The translations under genes and the position numbers were made by a program. Shown one piece after another: positions 53,046 to 62,262 of a stretch of DNA of 64,000 nt. Under the pieces are notes generated by a model. The model saw only the letters and a program-made list of their open reading frames with translations, made no database searches and was not told where the DNA came from. Numbering within the stretch: position 1 is the first letter of the stretch; every line of letters begins with the position of its first letter. Where the stretch lies: positions 62,001-126,000 of the forward strand of contig CAZMNY010000020.1 in NCBI GenBank assembly GCA_964567745.1. Reading direction: 5' to 3'. The stretch comes from CAZMNY01 sp964567745 (GTDB lineage Bacteria > Planctomycetota > Planctomycetia > Pirellulales > Pirellulaceae).

Positions 53046-54734
53046 TCACTCCTTCGCCTTGCGCCTCTTGCCTCGAGGCTTCTTGTTGCCTTGATTTGCT
53101 TTCGCGGCGCCGCTGCTTGTGTCTCTTTGGAAATTCAGTTTGGCGTGGTTGTCGCGGACGGGCTGGACTTGGCGACCGCTTAGTCGATCGACATCTTTCG
53201 CCAGACGGAACCACTCTTTGGCCATCGCTTGCACTCGTTCGGGCTGCTTGTCGGCCAGGTCGTTGAGTTCCGTGCGATCGTTGTCGAGATTGTAGAGTTC
53301 CCATTTGCCTTGTTTGGCTGAGACGAGTTTCCAGGGGCCAGCGCGAAGGGCGCGGTCGGTGCCGAAGTGAAAGTAGAGTTGCTCGTGCGGCTCGCGCTCG
53401 CCGCCTGCAAAGATCGGCTTGAGCGACTTGCCCTGAAGCGGGTCAACCTTGCGGTCGCCGATGTTCGACGGATATTCGGCGCCGCTCAGGTCGACGCATG
53501 TCGCCATGAAATCGACAAGGTGGCCCGGTTGGTCGGTCGTGCTGCCGCCTTTCGTTTTCAAGCCGGCTGGCCAGTGAACGACGAGCGGCGACGAGATACC
53601 GCCCTCGTGCTGGTTTTGTTTGTAGAGTCGAAACGGGGTGTTGCCGGCGTGAGCCCAACTGGCGTCGTAGGTCCAATACGATGTCGGGTCCCAAGGTCTC
53701 TTGAAGCGGCCGCGTGTTCGTTCGAATGGGCAAGCGCCATTGTCGGAGCAGAACAGAATCAGCGTGTTGTCGTAGACGCCATTCTCTTTAAGCGAGCTGA
53801 CGATTCGGCCGACGTTTTCATCGAGCAGATCGACCATCGCCGCAAACACCTCCATCCGATCCGACTCCCAACTCTGCTCTTTCTCACTCAGCTCATCCCA
53901 GGCAGGCACGTGTTCGGGGCGCGGGCTGAGTTTCCATTTTTTCGGCAGCAATCCGGAGGCGAGCTGCTTTCGATGCCGAGTGATGCGAAGCTGATCCCAA
54001 CCGCCGTCGTATTTGCCATCGTATTTTCGGACGGCCTTCTCGGGTGCTTGAAGCGGATAATGGGGAGCATTGAAAGCCGTGTAGAGCAGGAACGGTTTGT
54101 CGCTTTTCACTGCCTCGTCGATGAACTGTAGAGCGAAATCGCCTATGGCGTGAGTCGTATAGAAAGGGCGGCCGTTGAGCGTCGTGGGAACTTTCCATTC
54201 TTCTCCGTTCAATCGAAATGTGTTGTCGCCCGTGAAGAAATTCGTTGCGCCGGACAAGTGTCCCCAGTAACGCTGGAAGCCAAAATCGGTTGGCTGCTTG
54301 CTCAGGTGCCACTTGCCGACCATCGCCGTGAAGTAACCTGAGCTCGAGAGGACTTCCGCGATCGTTGCGCCGCGATTCAACTTGGCACCGCCCGCCTGAT
54401 CACAGTAGAGCCCGGTGAGCAGAGAGACTCGCGATGAATGGCATTTTGCCGTGTTGTAGAACTGAGTGAAACGAAGGCCCCTCGCGGCGAGCTGGTCAAT
54501 GTTTGGCGTGGCGATCTCGGAACCATAACATCCGAGATCGGAGAAACCCAGATCGTCGGCCATGATCAACACAATATTGGGCCGCTCATCCGATTCAGCT
54601 CGAGCTGTTCGCTGAATTGCGAAGAGAGAGGCGAGCATCAAGCCAGCCATGGTTGCCATCGATACGAACTGGCGGGGGCGACTAGATATTGCAGTGCACG
54701 AACTGTCTTGTGCTGTCGGAATCGACGATGTCAT
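53046..54734 (-). CDS. Secreted arylsulfatase-like sulfatase
   Basis: A 562-aa exported sulfatase. The signal peptide lies at about residues 26-46 (MATMAGLMLASLFAIQRTAR), so ATG 54659 may be the true start. The alkaline-phosphatase-fold metal site is NIVLIMADDLGFSDLGCYG. The formylglycine site is Cys98 in AKCHSSRVSLLTG, a C-x-S-x-R form where C-x-P-x-R is most common. KWHLSKQPTDFGFQRYWG and ILFCSDNGACPFERTRG are further conserved catalytic segments. The C-terminal tail is basic and low-complexity (KKPRGKRRKAKE). It removes sulfate from an extracellular substrate, probably a polysaccharide; specificity is not deducible. Confidence 0.93.
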   Translation of the reverse strand: MTSSIPTAQDSSCTAISSRPRQFVSMATMAGLMLASLFAIQRTARAESDERPNIVLIMADDLGFSDLGCYGSEIATPNIDQLAARGLRFTQFYNTAKCHSSRVSLLTGLYCDQAGGAKLNRGATIAEVLSSSGYFTAMVGKWHLSKQPTDFGFQRYWGHLSGATNFFTGDNTFRLNGEEWKVPTTLNGRPFYTTHAIGDFALQFIDEAVKSDKPFLLYTAFNAPHYPLQAPEKAVRKYDGKYDGGWDQLRITRHRKQLASGLLPKKWKLSPRPEHVPAWDELSEKEQSWESDRMEVFAAMVDLLDENVGRIVSSLKENGVYDNTLILFCSDNGACPFERTRGRFKRPWDPTSYWTYDASWAHAGNTPFRLYKQNQHEGGISSPLVVHWPAGLKTKGGSTTDQPGHLVDFMATCVDLSGAEYPSNIGDRKVDPLQGKSLKPIFAGGEREPHEQLYFHFGTDRALRAGPWKLVSAKQGKWELYNLDNDRTELNDLADKQPERVQAMAKEWFRLAKDVDRLSGRQVQPVRDNHAKLNFQRDTSSGAAKANQGNKKPRGKRRKAKE

Positions 54735-55000
54735 GGCTCACTCTCTTCTTGACTGGAACACGTCTGCTTTGCGGCCGCAGCCGGCATTCATCCATCTTAT
54801 CGTCTGGTTGAGGCGAGACACAGACTCGAACTGGCGTCTTATGAAGAGAAGCTGGCGGTATGGCGGCGCCGTTGCGACCCGGGACTGGATTCAAGATGAT
54901 TCTGAACACTAAACTGGGCTGATAACAAGAGCGGCGGCTGATGCATCATCCGCTGTTGCTGATGTTTCAGCGCACTTAAACCGCCGACGAGCCTTAACGG

Positions 55001-55939
55001 ATGCAGCAACCTCCATCATCATTGCCGATGCGTCAGGTCTACCTTTCGGGCGAATTCGTTCCGGAATCGGAAGCCAAGATCTCGATCTTTGACGCCGCGG
55101 TGTTGTTGGGCGACAGCATCACCGAGTCGACTCGCACGTTTAAGCATCAACCGTTTCGGCTTGACGACCACATCGCACGCCTATTTCGGTCGCTCAAAGT
55201 CGCTCGGATCGATCCCGGTCATTCACCCGAAGAACTGACACGGATCACGTTGGAAACGCTTGACGCAAACCGTCATTGCATGGGCGACGACGACGATTGC
55301 TGGATCGTGCACAACATTTCACGGGGCTTGTTGAAGTCGGGGCCGAGTCCCGAGCAAGCCAGCTCGGCGACGGTGATGGTTTACACCGACCACATGGACC
55401 TACGTGGCTGGGCTGAATTCTACACGTCGGGATGCCACGCCGTGACGGCGATGAGCCGCGCGATTCCAGCTCAATCGCTCGATCCTCGCGTGAAGAATCG
55501 GAGTCGCCTGTCGTTGACGCTCGCCGACGCTGAGGCTCGCTTGGTTGACCCGAACGCACAAGTGTTGCTGCTCGACACTAACGGATTCGTGGCCGAGAAC
55601 AAAGGCGGAAACTTCTTCATCGTCAGGGAGGGAGCAGTCGTCACTCCCGCAGCCGACAACTGCTTGGCGGGCATCAGTCGTCAAACGGTTTTGGAGTTGG
55701 CCGAGACAATCTCGGCACCGGCTGTGGAAGGCCGACTTCAGCCATACGACATCTACAATGCTGACGAGGCATTCTTTACGAGCACGCCCTATTGCATCAT
55801 GCCGGCAACAAAGTTCAACGGTCTGCCGATCGGAGACGGACGCGTTGGACCAGTCACGAAACAACTCTTGGCCGCATGGAGCGAATTGGTCGGCGTTGAC
55901 ATCATCGCCCAAGCTCAGCGCCAAATCGGACAGAGCTAG
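55001..55939 (+). CDS. PLP-dependent class IV aminotransferase (branched-chain/D-amino-acid type)
   Basis: A 312-aa fold-type IV PLP enzyme; ATG 55001 or 55028 may start it. The PLP Lys is K165 in RVKNRSRLSLTLADAEA, and the Glu contacting the cofactor ring is about 199 in TNGFVAENKGGNFFIV. These are the class IV signatures; the rest (ISIFDAAVLLGDSITEST, HIARLFRSLKVARIDP) is typical. It could be branched-chain aminotransferase, D-alanine aminotransferase or aminodeoxychorismate lyase; the sequence alone does not decide. It is divergent from the sulfatase, and both lie between the inverted 150-bp repeats. Confidence 0.87.
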   Translation: MQQPPSSLPMRQVYLSGEFVPESEAKISIFDAAVLLGDSITESTRTFKHQPFRLDDHIARLFRSLKVARIDPGHSPEELTRITLETLDANRHCMGDDDDCWIVHNISRGLLKSGPSPEQASSATVMVYTDHMDLRGWAEFYTSGCHAVTAMSRAIPAQSLDPRVKNRSRLSLTLADAEARLVDPNAQVLLLDTNGFVAENKGGNFFIVREGAVVTPAADNCLAGISRQTVLELAETISAPAVEGRLQPYDIYNADEAFFTSTPYCIMPATKFNGLPIGDGRVGPVTKQLLAAWSELVGVDIIAQAQRQIGQS

Positions 55940-56034
55940 TTTGGTTTCGCGTTAATTAGAGTCAGCCTCATCCGACACGTCCCGCGCGTAAGGCCTCGTG
56001 CGGTGAATCAGGTTCATGAGCTAACAGTCCAAGC

Positions 56035-56134
56035 AACCCCAACAAGCTTGCTCGTTCGGTGAATGAGAATAGCAGCTAACAGCAACGTCTCGTTACACCA
56101 AGACCCCAACGAGCTTGCTCGTTCGGTGAATGAG
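56035..56134. repeat. Two tandem REP-like units
   Basis: Units ccccaacaagcttgctcgtt and accccaacgagcttgctcgt, each followed by cggtgaatgag and then a near-identical spacer tagcagctaac, are spaced 64 bp. This almost matches the 65-bp period of the 14.55 kb array, so this is a short two-unit version. Confidence 0.75.
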
Positions 56135-56160
56135 ATTAGCAGCTAACGGCTCAAAAGCTC

Positions 56161-56310
56161 CTAGACATCTGAGGTTTTGACGAGTGGTTTTCAGGCATTT
56201 TGGACGTTTCCTTTTGCAGGTTTCAAGTAGGCGATGATGTCTGGGCGTTGCCCGTAGGCTACGTTGAGGTAGGCCGTTGGCCAACAGGTGCGCGGGGCGA
56301 CGCGGATAGT
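56161..56310 (-). repeat. 150-bp inverted repeat, right copy
   Basis: This is the reverse-complement partner of 52733-52883. It begins ctagacatctgaggttttga and ends cgcggggcgacgcggatagt. Differences are scattered substitutions, so both copies derive from one source and have since diverged. Confidence 0.85.
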
Positions 56311-56450
56311 CAATAGCAGGGCGGTTTGGGGTCGACGACTAAATCAACAGGCCGCTTGCCTCGTGCCGGTGAATCAGGTTCGTTGGCTAACGGCGCTGCC
56401 CAACGCGCGCACCGACGACGAGCCTTGCGCCTCCATCAGTCTTTTGCCGT

Positions 56451-57815
56451 TTAGCGTTCTGACTTGGGGATGTGGATGACTGCGAAGGAGGTTAGCCCGA
56501 AGCCGTTTGGCCGCATCTTTTTTGGCCGAATGGCGTCGGCTGCATGCCCGTTAAAGTTGACGTAGAGCGTTCCTCCGTCGGCGCTGATTTTGACGCCGTA
56601 GCTTCCCGCCGGAACGTATTGGTGGCTCTTCTCGAAGACGGGCGCCAGGAACGCGATCACTTTGCGGCACCCTGTTTTGATTTCGTACTGAACGACTGGT
56701 GTGCCGTCGACGTAGGCTTTGCCGTGCGATCCGGGCATGTAGTAGAGAAACCGTTCGTCGGGCGACAACTCGCAGACGGTTGTGTATTGTCCGAGAAGCC
56801 AGTTGGTTCCAAGCAGTTTGAGTTGATCTTTGTCGCTTCGATATCGAAAGAGTTGGTGGGTTTGATGCGTGATGCCGTAGACGATGCCGTTTTGTGACTC
56901 GCGAGTCGACGCGCGCATGCCTTTCGAGTCGGGAAAGGCCGAGCCAGTCTTGCCGGCTTTTTTCGTTGACGAATCAAAACGCCACATCCCGCCTTGTCCG
57001 TTGAACAGAATGGAGCCGTCGCGGGTGATCGCGAAGTTTCGATTGAAGTCGATCAGTCCGTCAACCGATTGATGGACGACCTTTTTGGTTGTGAGGTCGA
57101 GTCCCCATAATGCGTTTCCATCGCCGGCTTCAAGATTGCACCACCAGATGCCTCGTTTTTGATCGACAAGGGAAGTTGCGCTGCAGCGGCGAGGCGGCAA
57201 GTTGGCGAATACGGAAGTCTTACCCGTCTTGGGATCGTATTGATAAATCTGGCCGCCGGGGAGTGAATCGTTCCAGCCATATTCCGGATTCTTTGCGCGA
57301 TCTCCGCTGTTCAATGTGCAGTTAAACAGAATCAATCCGCCGGGGCCTTCGTCGATCTTGGCGTGCACTTTCGACCAGGCGGGCTGGCCGGCCCGTGGCG
57401 GTACGACCTTGTTCATGTCGACGATTTGAGTGAGTCGATTCGTCGTGGGATCCCAGCAGTAGACGAAGCACCTCGCATCGCCTCCAACCGCATTGCCATG
57501 ATCGCCGATTGCGCAATAGACCTTGCCATTTTCGGCCACGCAGATATCGCCCCACGATGACCAGAGGCGCCGCTCGACCGCGTTGTCTCCGAGCTGTCGA
57601 TGAAATGCCAATTCGACTTTGGGCGGAGTTTTCGCGACGGAAAAATCGACGGCGCCTTCTTGCCGTAGCTTCTCTTTCACCTCGGAAGGAACGGTCAGAA
57701 AGTCGCGAGTCTCTACCGTTATCGTGCTGTCGCCAACGCCGCGCATTTGCGGCGGCCATTGACTCGCGTTCGGGCTGTCGGCCGCAACGGCGAGCAAGAG
57801 AAGCAACGGAAACAT
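56451..57815 (-). CDS. Secreted beta-propeller protein of unknown function
   Basis: A 454-aa protein starting MFPLLLLLAVAADSPNASQW, a short signal peptide. The remainder reads as six-to-seven-bladed propeller repeats: DICVAENGKVYCAIGDHGNA, YCWDPTTNRLTQIVDMNKV, FAITRDGSILFNGQGGMWRF, VYGITHQTHQLFRYRSDKD, CELSPDERFLYYMPGSHG. It resembles SMP-30/NHL/WD-like scaffolds, but no family is certain. It is divergent from the DUF1549/1553 gene across a 138-bp promoter region containing an 8-bp repeat. A binding or enzymatic role outside the cytoplasm is plausible. Confidence 0.75.
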   Translation of the reverse strand: MFPLLLLLAVAADSPNASQWPPQMRGVGDSTITVETRDFLTVPSEVKEKLRQEGAVDFSVAKTPPKVELAFHRQLGDNAVERRLWSSWGDICVAENGKVYCAIGDHGNAVGGDARCFVYCWDPTTNRLTQIVDMNKVVPPRAGQPAWSKVHAKIDEGPGGLILFNCTLNSGDRAKNPEYGWNDSLPGGQIYQYDPKTGKTSVFANLPPRRCSATSLVDQKRGIWWCNLEAGDGNALWGLDLTTKKVVHQSVDGLIDFNRNFAITRDGSILFNGQGGMWRFDSSTKKAGKTGSAFPDSKGMRASTRESQNGIVYGITHQTHQLFRYRSDKDQLKLLGTNWLLGQYTTVCELSPDERFLYYMPGSHGKAYVDGTPVVQYEIKTGCRKVIAFLAPVFEKSHQYVPAGSYGVKISADGGTLYVNFNGHAADAIRPKKMRPNGFGLTSFAVIHIPKSER

Positions 57816-57840
57816 CTTCGGGCCTCGTTATGTCGATTCC

Positions 57841-57872
57841 GCGATTTGGCGATTTGGCGATTTGGCGGTTTG
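57841..57872. repeat. 8-bp tandem repeat in divergent promoter region
   Basis: Four copies of gcgatttg (the last is gcggtttg) lie between the divergent starts at 57815 and 57954. Variation in copy number could alter promoter spacing; this is a possibility only. Confidence 0.75.
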
Positions 57873-57953
57873 TTGCATTCGCGGTTTTGGAAAGCTGCAT
57901 GCTACCACTTCAATCGTGGTAGAATCTACGCATCGCCCCGAGAAAGCCCCGCC

Positions 57954-60770
57954 ATGACTGTTCCCTCCAAATTGCCAATCTGTTTGGCGTATCTCTGTTA
58001 TCTCATGCTCGCAGCGGCTCAGGCCAACGCCGCTGACGACGATTTTTCGGCCCGCCAGATCGAGTTCTTCGAACGACGGATTCGGCCCGTGCTTGTCGAA
58101 CAATGCGTCGCCTGCCACGGTGAGAAGAAGCAAGAGTCATCGCTACGCCTCGACACGCGAGCCGGACTCCTTGAAGGCGGCGACCGCGGCTCGGCCATTG
58201 AGGCGGATCGAGCGGAAGCGACTTGGATCATGCGAGCTCTACAGCATCGCGACGACTTGGCGATGCCGCCCTCTGGCGACAAACTTTCAGAGCGAGTGAT
58301 CGCCGATTTTCGCACTTGGGTCGCGGCCGGCGCAGCGTGGCCCAAACAGGCTCGGCTCGAATCATCGGTCGACGCGCGAGCAAAACAGCACTGGGCTTTT
58401 CAACCACTTGCCGTCGCGGTGAACTTGACTGTCGATTCGACGGGCGGGCAATGGGGCCGTTCACCCGTCGACGTATTCATTTGGCGTCGCCTGAAAGAGG
58501 CCGAGTTGACGCCGTCGGCGGAGGCGAGCCGCAAGACATTGGCGCGGCGCCTCAGTTTCGCTTTGCTGGGTTTGCCTCCGAGCGAACAAGCGCTGCGCGA
58601 GTTTGAGAGCGATGAGTCGCCGGACGCGTACGAGCGTTTCGTGGATCGGCTGTTGGCCTCGCCCGCTTTTGGCGAACGCTGGGGCCGATACTGGCTCGAC
58701 CTCGCACGCTACGCCGACAACAAGGGCTACGTATTCTTTGAAGACAAGAAGTACCCTTGGGCGTATGCCTACCGGGACTATGTGGTTGAGTCGATTAACG
58801 CGGACAAACCCTACGACGATTTTATTCGAGAACAGATCGCCGCGGACCAGCTTGAATTGGCGGACCGCTCGTCGTTGCGGGCGATGGGCTTTCTCACCGT
58901 CGGCGCCCACTTCATGAACAACACGCACGACATCATTGATGACCGTATCGATGTCATCATGCGAGGCCTCTTGGGGCTCACTGTCACGTGTGCGCGGTGC
59001 CACGATCACAAGTACGATCCGATAAGCCAAGAGGACTACTACTCGCTTTACGGCGTTTTCCGCAGCAGTCAAGAGCCATTGCTTCCGCCGTTATTTGACG
59101 AGCCGGATGACAGCGACGCGTATCGCACATTTGACGAGGGCATGCAGCAGCGACTCGGAAAGCTCCACGAGTTCGTTGACCGGCAACATGATCAGTTGGT
59201 GACTGGCGCCAGAACTCGGGCAGCCGAATACTTGCTTGCGGCGCACCGCGTTAGAAACGACCCGCCCACAGATGACTTCATGTTGCTGACCGACAAAGGC
59301 GCGCTCAATCCAACCATGATTCGGCGCTGGCGAATCTACTTGGAAAAGGCTCAAAAGAGCAGCCCTTCCATCTGGGCGCCCTGGCAAGCCGTCGCGGAAA
59401 TCGATGATGCAGAGTTTGTCGCCAAGGCGCCCTCCGCAATCGAATCGGTCCTGCATTCAGAACAGATTAATCCGTTGATCGCGAAGGCGATTCGAGAGCG
59501 TAAGTTGACGGATCGACGGAGTTTGGCCGACTGCTACGCCGAGTTGTTTCAGCAAATCGAAAAGCGCCAATTGTCGACGATCGAAACAACTGGAGCCGCC
59601 GCGATTGAAGATGCGCACGAGCGCGAACTGGCGATGGTGTTCTGCGGCCCCGGCGCGCCGCCCAATCTGCCGAAGGTGATGGGATGGGGATTTCTCTCCC
59701 TGCTTCCGGATCGGCCAACTCAGGGCGAATTTAAAAAGCTGCTTAAGAAAGTCGAGACATGGAGCGTCTCCAAGTCCGCGCCGCCTCGAGCGATGGTGCT
59801 CGTCGATTCACCTCAAATGTATCAGCCGCGAGTCTTTATTCGAGGCAATCCGAATCGGATAGGCCAACCGACGGAGCGTCGCTATTTACAATTCTTTGAT
59901 CGCGACAAGCACATATTTCAGCACGGTAGCGGGAGACGCGAGCTCGCGGACGCGATTGCTAATGAAGAAAATCCGTTGACGGCCCGAGTTGCCGTAAACC
60001 GGATTTGGGCTCGGCTTTTTGGACAAGGACTCGTGGAGCGGACCGACGATTTTGGCCTGCAAATCGAACCGCCGAGCCATCCCGAATTGCTCGACTATCT
60101 AGCTCGACGATTCCAAGAAGACCATTGGTCGATCAAGAACGTCGTTCGCTCGATCGTACTTTCGTCGGCATATCGACAGTCGTCATTGGAACGGCCACAA
60201 GCGATGGCGATCGATCCCGACAACCGCTGGCTGTGGCGAATGAAGGCCCAACGGCTCGATTTCGAAACAATGCGCGACTCGATGCTTGCAGCGGCGAACC
60301 AGTTGGACTTCCGCATGGGCGGACCGCCAGTCGATCTACTCAAACGCCAAGCGTTTGTGGCTCGACGAACACTCTACGGCTTTGTCGACCGGATGGATGT
60401 CGATCCGTTGCTCACGGCATTCGACTACCCGAATCCTGTGTCGACCAGCGGCCCGCGAGTGGAGACAACGACGACAACGCAGTCGCTTTTCTACATGAAT
60501 AGCAGTTTCGTCCGACGCGCCGCGGAAAGAATCAACAATCGCGCTGAACTTCAAGGCGCGAAGCCCGCAGCGAAGATCGCACGCTTGTTTCAGCTGATGT
60601 TTGGTCGACAGCCGACTCAAGACGAAACGCGGATCGCCCTTGAGTATCACAAGCGGGCGAGCGGGCCAGTCGACGCGAACGCAGGACCGACTCCCAACGC
60701 GTCTCGAGCGGCTTGGATTCGGCTTGTTCAAGGATTGCTGATGAGTAACGAATTCGTCTTCATTGATTAG
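57954..60770 (+). CDS. Secreted PSCyt1/DUF1549/DUF1553 protein
   Basis: A 938-aa exported protein. ATG 57954 begins the signal peptide (MTVPSKLPICLAYLCYLMLA); the open frame upstream to 57747 is not coding-like. The cytochrome c-like domain has CVACH at residues 51-55 (RRIRPVLVEQCVACHGEKKQ) and LAMPPSGDKLSE as a possible Met-ligand region. DUF1549 follows at about 165-365 (DVFIWRRLKEAELTPSAEAS, ARRLSFALLGLPPSEQ, second heme-type motif CARCHDHKYDPISQEDYY). DUF1553 is at about 640-920 (LTARVAVNRIWARLFGQGLV, PSHPELLDYLARRF). The DUF1501 gene follows after 16 bp. These pairs are planctomycete hallmark genes of unresolved function. Confidence 0.92.
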   Translation: MTVPSKLPICLAYLCYLMLAAAQANAADDDFSARQIEFFERRIRPVLVEQCVACHGEKKQESSLRLDTRAGLLEGGDRGSAIEADRAEATWIMRALQHRDDLAMPPSGDKLSERVIADFRTWVAAGAAWPKQARLESSVDARAKQHWAFQPLAVAVNLTVDSTGGQWGRSPVDVFIWRRLKEAELTPSAEASRKTLARRLSFALLGLPPSEQALREFESDESPDAYERFVDRLLASPAFGERWGRYWLDLARYADNKGYVFFEDKKYPWAYAYRDYVVESINADKPYDDFIREQIAADQLELADRSSLRAMGFLTVGAHFMNNTHDIIDDRIDVIMRGLLGLTVTCARCHDHKYDPISQEDYYSLYGVFRSSQEPLLPPLFDEPDDSDAYRTFDEGMQQRLGKLHEFVDRQHDQLVTGARTRAAEYLLAAHRVRNDPPTDDFMLLTDKGALNPTMIRRWRIYLEKAQKSSPSIWAPWQAVAEIDDAEFVAKAPSAIESVLHSEQINPLIAKAIRERKLTDRRSLADCYAELFQQIEKRQLSTIETTGAAAIEDAHERELAMVFCGPGAPPNLPKVMGWGFLSLLPDRPTQGEFKKLLKKVETWSVSKSAPPRAMVLVDSPQMYQPRVFIRGNPNRIGQPTERRYLQFFDRDKHIFQHGSGRRELADAIANEENPLTARVAVNRIWARLFGQGLVERTDDFGLQIEPPSHPELLDYLARRFQEDHWSIKNVVRSIVLSSAYRQSSLERPQAMAIDPDNRWLWRMKAQRLDFETMRDSMLAAANQLDFRMGGPPVDLLKRQAFVARRTLYGFVDRMDVDPLLTAFDYPNPVSTSGPRVETTTTTQSLFYMNSSFVRRAAERINNRAELQGAKPAAKIARLFQLMFGRQPTQDETRIALEYHKRASGPVDANAGPTPNASRAAWIRLVQGLLMSNEFVFID

Positions 60771-60786
60771 CCGTTAGAGCGGACGC

Positions 60787-62262
60787 ATGTTACGCGACCA
60801 CGAGAGAGCCAGTATTCCGAGAACGATGACATCCCCCAACAACCAATCGTCAACTGAATTCAACTTCCGCAATGTGGTTTGTGGACGACGTGAAATGCTT
60901 GCGCGTTGCGGGACTGGATTAGGTCTTCTCGCATTTGCGGATCTCTTGAACACCGATCGAGCCCAAGCCGCGACAGCAGGACAACCATTGACGCCGCGCC
61001 GACCTCATTTCGCTGCGCCGGCTCAACGCGTCGTGCATTTGTTCATGAACGGCGGCCCTTCACAAGTCGACACGTTCGACCCCAAGCCCGAACTCGACAA
61101 ACGTCACGGTCAGAAACTGCCAAGCGGTAATCTTCGAACGGAACGGCGAACTGGCCACGCCATGAAATCGCCGTTCAAGTTTCAGCGATACGGCGAGTCG
61201 GGAATTCCTGTCAGCAGCCTGTTTGAAAGAACGGCTGAGCACATCGACGAGATCGCGGTCATTCGATCGACCTACGCGGATGTGCCGAATCATGAACCGA
61301 GCTTGATGCTGATGAATTGTGGCGAGGGACGCTTGCCGCGACCCAGCTTCGGATCTTGGGTCACCTACGGTCTGGGTAGCGAAAACCAAAACCTACCGGG
61401 CTTTATCGTCATGTGTCCCGGCGGCTATCCCATCGTAGCCACCCGCAACTGGCGATCCGCCTTTCTTCCCGGCGCGTTTCAAGGCACCTATTTGAACACC
61501 AAGACAACGGATGTCAGCAAGCTCATTGAAAACCTGCGCAACAGCCAACTTCCGCTCGACAAGCAACGCGAGCAACTCGATTTTGTGCAGCGACTCAATC
61601 GTCTTCATTTCCACCAGCGGCGCGAAGCGGCCGCGCTTGAAACAAGAATCCAGTCGATGGAGTTGGCCTATCGCATGCAAAGCGAAGCCACCGACGCCTT
61701 CGACTTGTCGCGGGAGACAAAAGGGTCACTTGCTGAATATGGCGACACCATTCACGGACGCCAACTCTTGATGACGCGTCGACTGCTTGAGCGAGGCGTG
61801 CGGTTCATACAAGTCTGGAGCGGCGCAGGGCAACCGTGGGACAATCACAATGGCCTGGAAGCCTCGCATCGAAAACTGGCGCAAAGCTGGGATCAACCGA
61901 TCGCCGCGTTTCTCGCCGATTTAAAGCGACGAGGCATGTTGGATTCGACGTTGATTCAGTGGAGCGGCGAATTCGGGCGTACGCCAGTCGCCGAATTACC
62001 TCAGCTCAATGGCCGAGATCACAACCATTACGGCTTTACGACATGGCTTGCCGGAGGAGGTGTTCGGGGAGGCCAGGTGTACGGCGAAACGGACGAATTC
62101 GGTTTCCGCGCGGTCGAAAACCGAGTGCATGTTCACGACCTGCACGCCACGATGCTCCATTTGCTCGGCTTCGATCACACGAAGCTGACCTATCGCCACG
62201 CGGGTCGTGATTTTCGCCTGACCGACGTTCACGGAAACGTCGTCAAAGCGTTGCTCGGCTGA
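60787..62262 (+). CDS. DUF1501 domain protein (Tat-type signal likely)
   Basis: A 491-aa protein; the ATG at 60826 is an alternative (MTSPNNQSSTEFNFRNVVCG). The N-terminus holds a twin-arginine-like signal (GRREMLARCGTGLGLLAFAD). DUF1501 features follow: HLFMNGGPSQVDTFDPKPEL, MKSPFKFQRYGESGIPVSSL, LMTRRLLERGVRFIQVWSG, IQWSGEFGRTP and GRDHNHYGFTTWLAGGGVRG, which form a sulfatase/alkaline-phosphatase-like core. It follows the PSCyt1/DUF1549/1553 gene by 16 bp, the usual planctomycete pairing, and is presumably co-expressed and exported. Confidence 0.92.
   Translation: MLRDHERASIPRTMTSPNNQSSTEFNFRNVVCGRREMLARCGTGLGLLAFADLLNTDRAQAATAGQPLTPRRPHFAAPAQRVVHLFMNGGPSQVDTFDPKPELDKRHGQKLPSGNLRTERRTGHAMKSPFKFQRYGESGIPVSSLFERTAEHIDEIAVIRSTYADVPNHEPSLMLMNCGEGRLPRPSFGSWVTYGLGSENQNLPGFIVMCPGGYPIVATRNWRSAFLPGAFQGTYLNTKTTDVSKLIENLRNSQLPLDKQREQLDFVQRLNRLHFHQRREAAALETRIQSMELAYRMQSEATDAFDLSRETKGSLAEYGDTIHGRQLLMTRRLLERGVRFIQVWSGAGQPWDNHNGLEASHRKLAQSWDQPIAAFLADLKRRGMLDSTLIQWSGEFGRTPVAELPQLNGRDHNHYGFTTWLAGGGVRGGQVYGETDEFGFRAVENRVHVHDLHATMLHLLGFDHTKLTYRHAGRDFRLTDVHGNVVKALLG

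Larger units (their letters stand above)
55940..56450. other. Intergenic region with REP-like motifs and right arm of the inverted repeat
   Basis: REP-like half-palindromes lie at about 56035-56070 and 56103-56134 (each with gcttgctcgttcggtgaatgag, spaced 64 bp). The 150-bp inverted repeat right arm is at 56161-56310, with a further REP-like trace at about 56340-56370. No supported gene is present. Confidence 0.6.
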
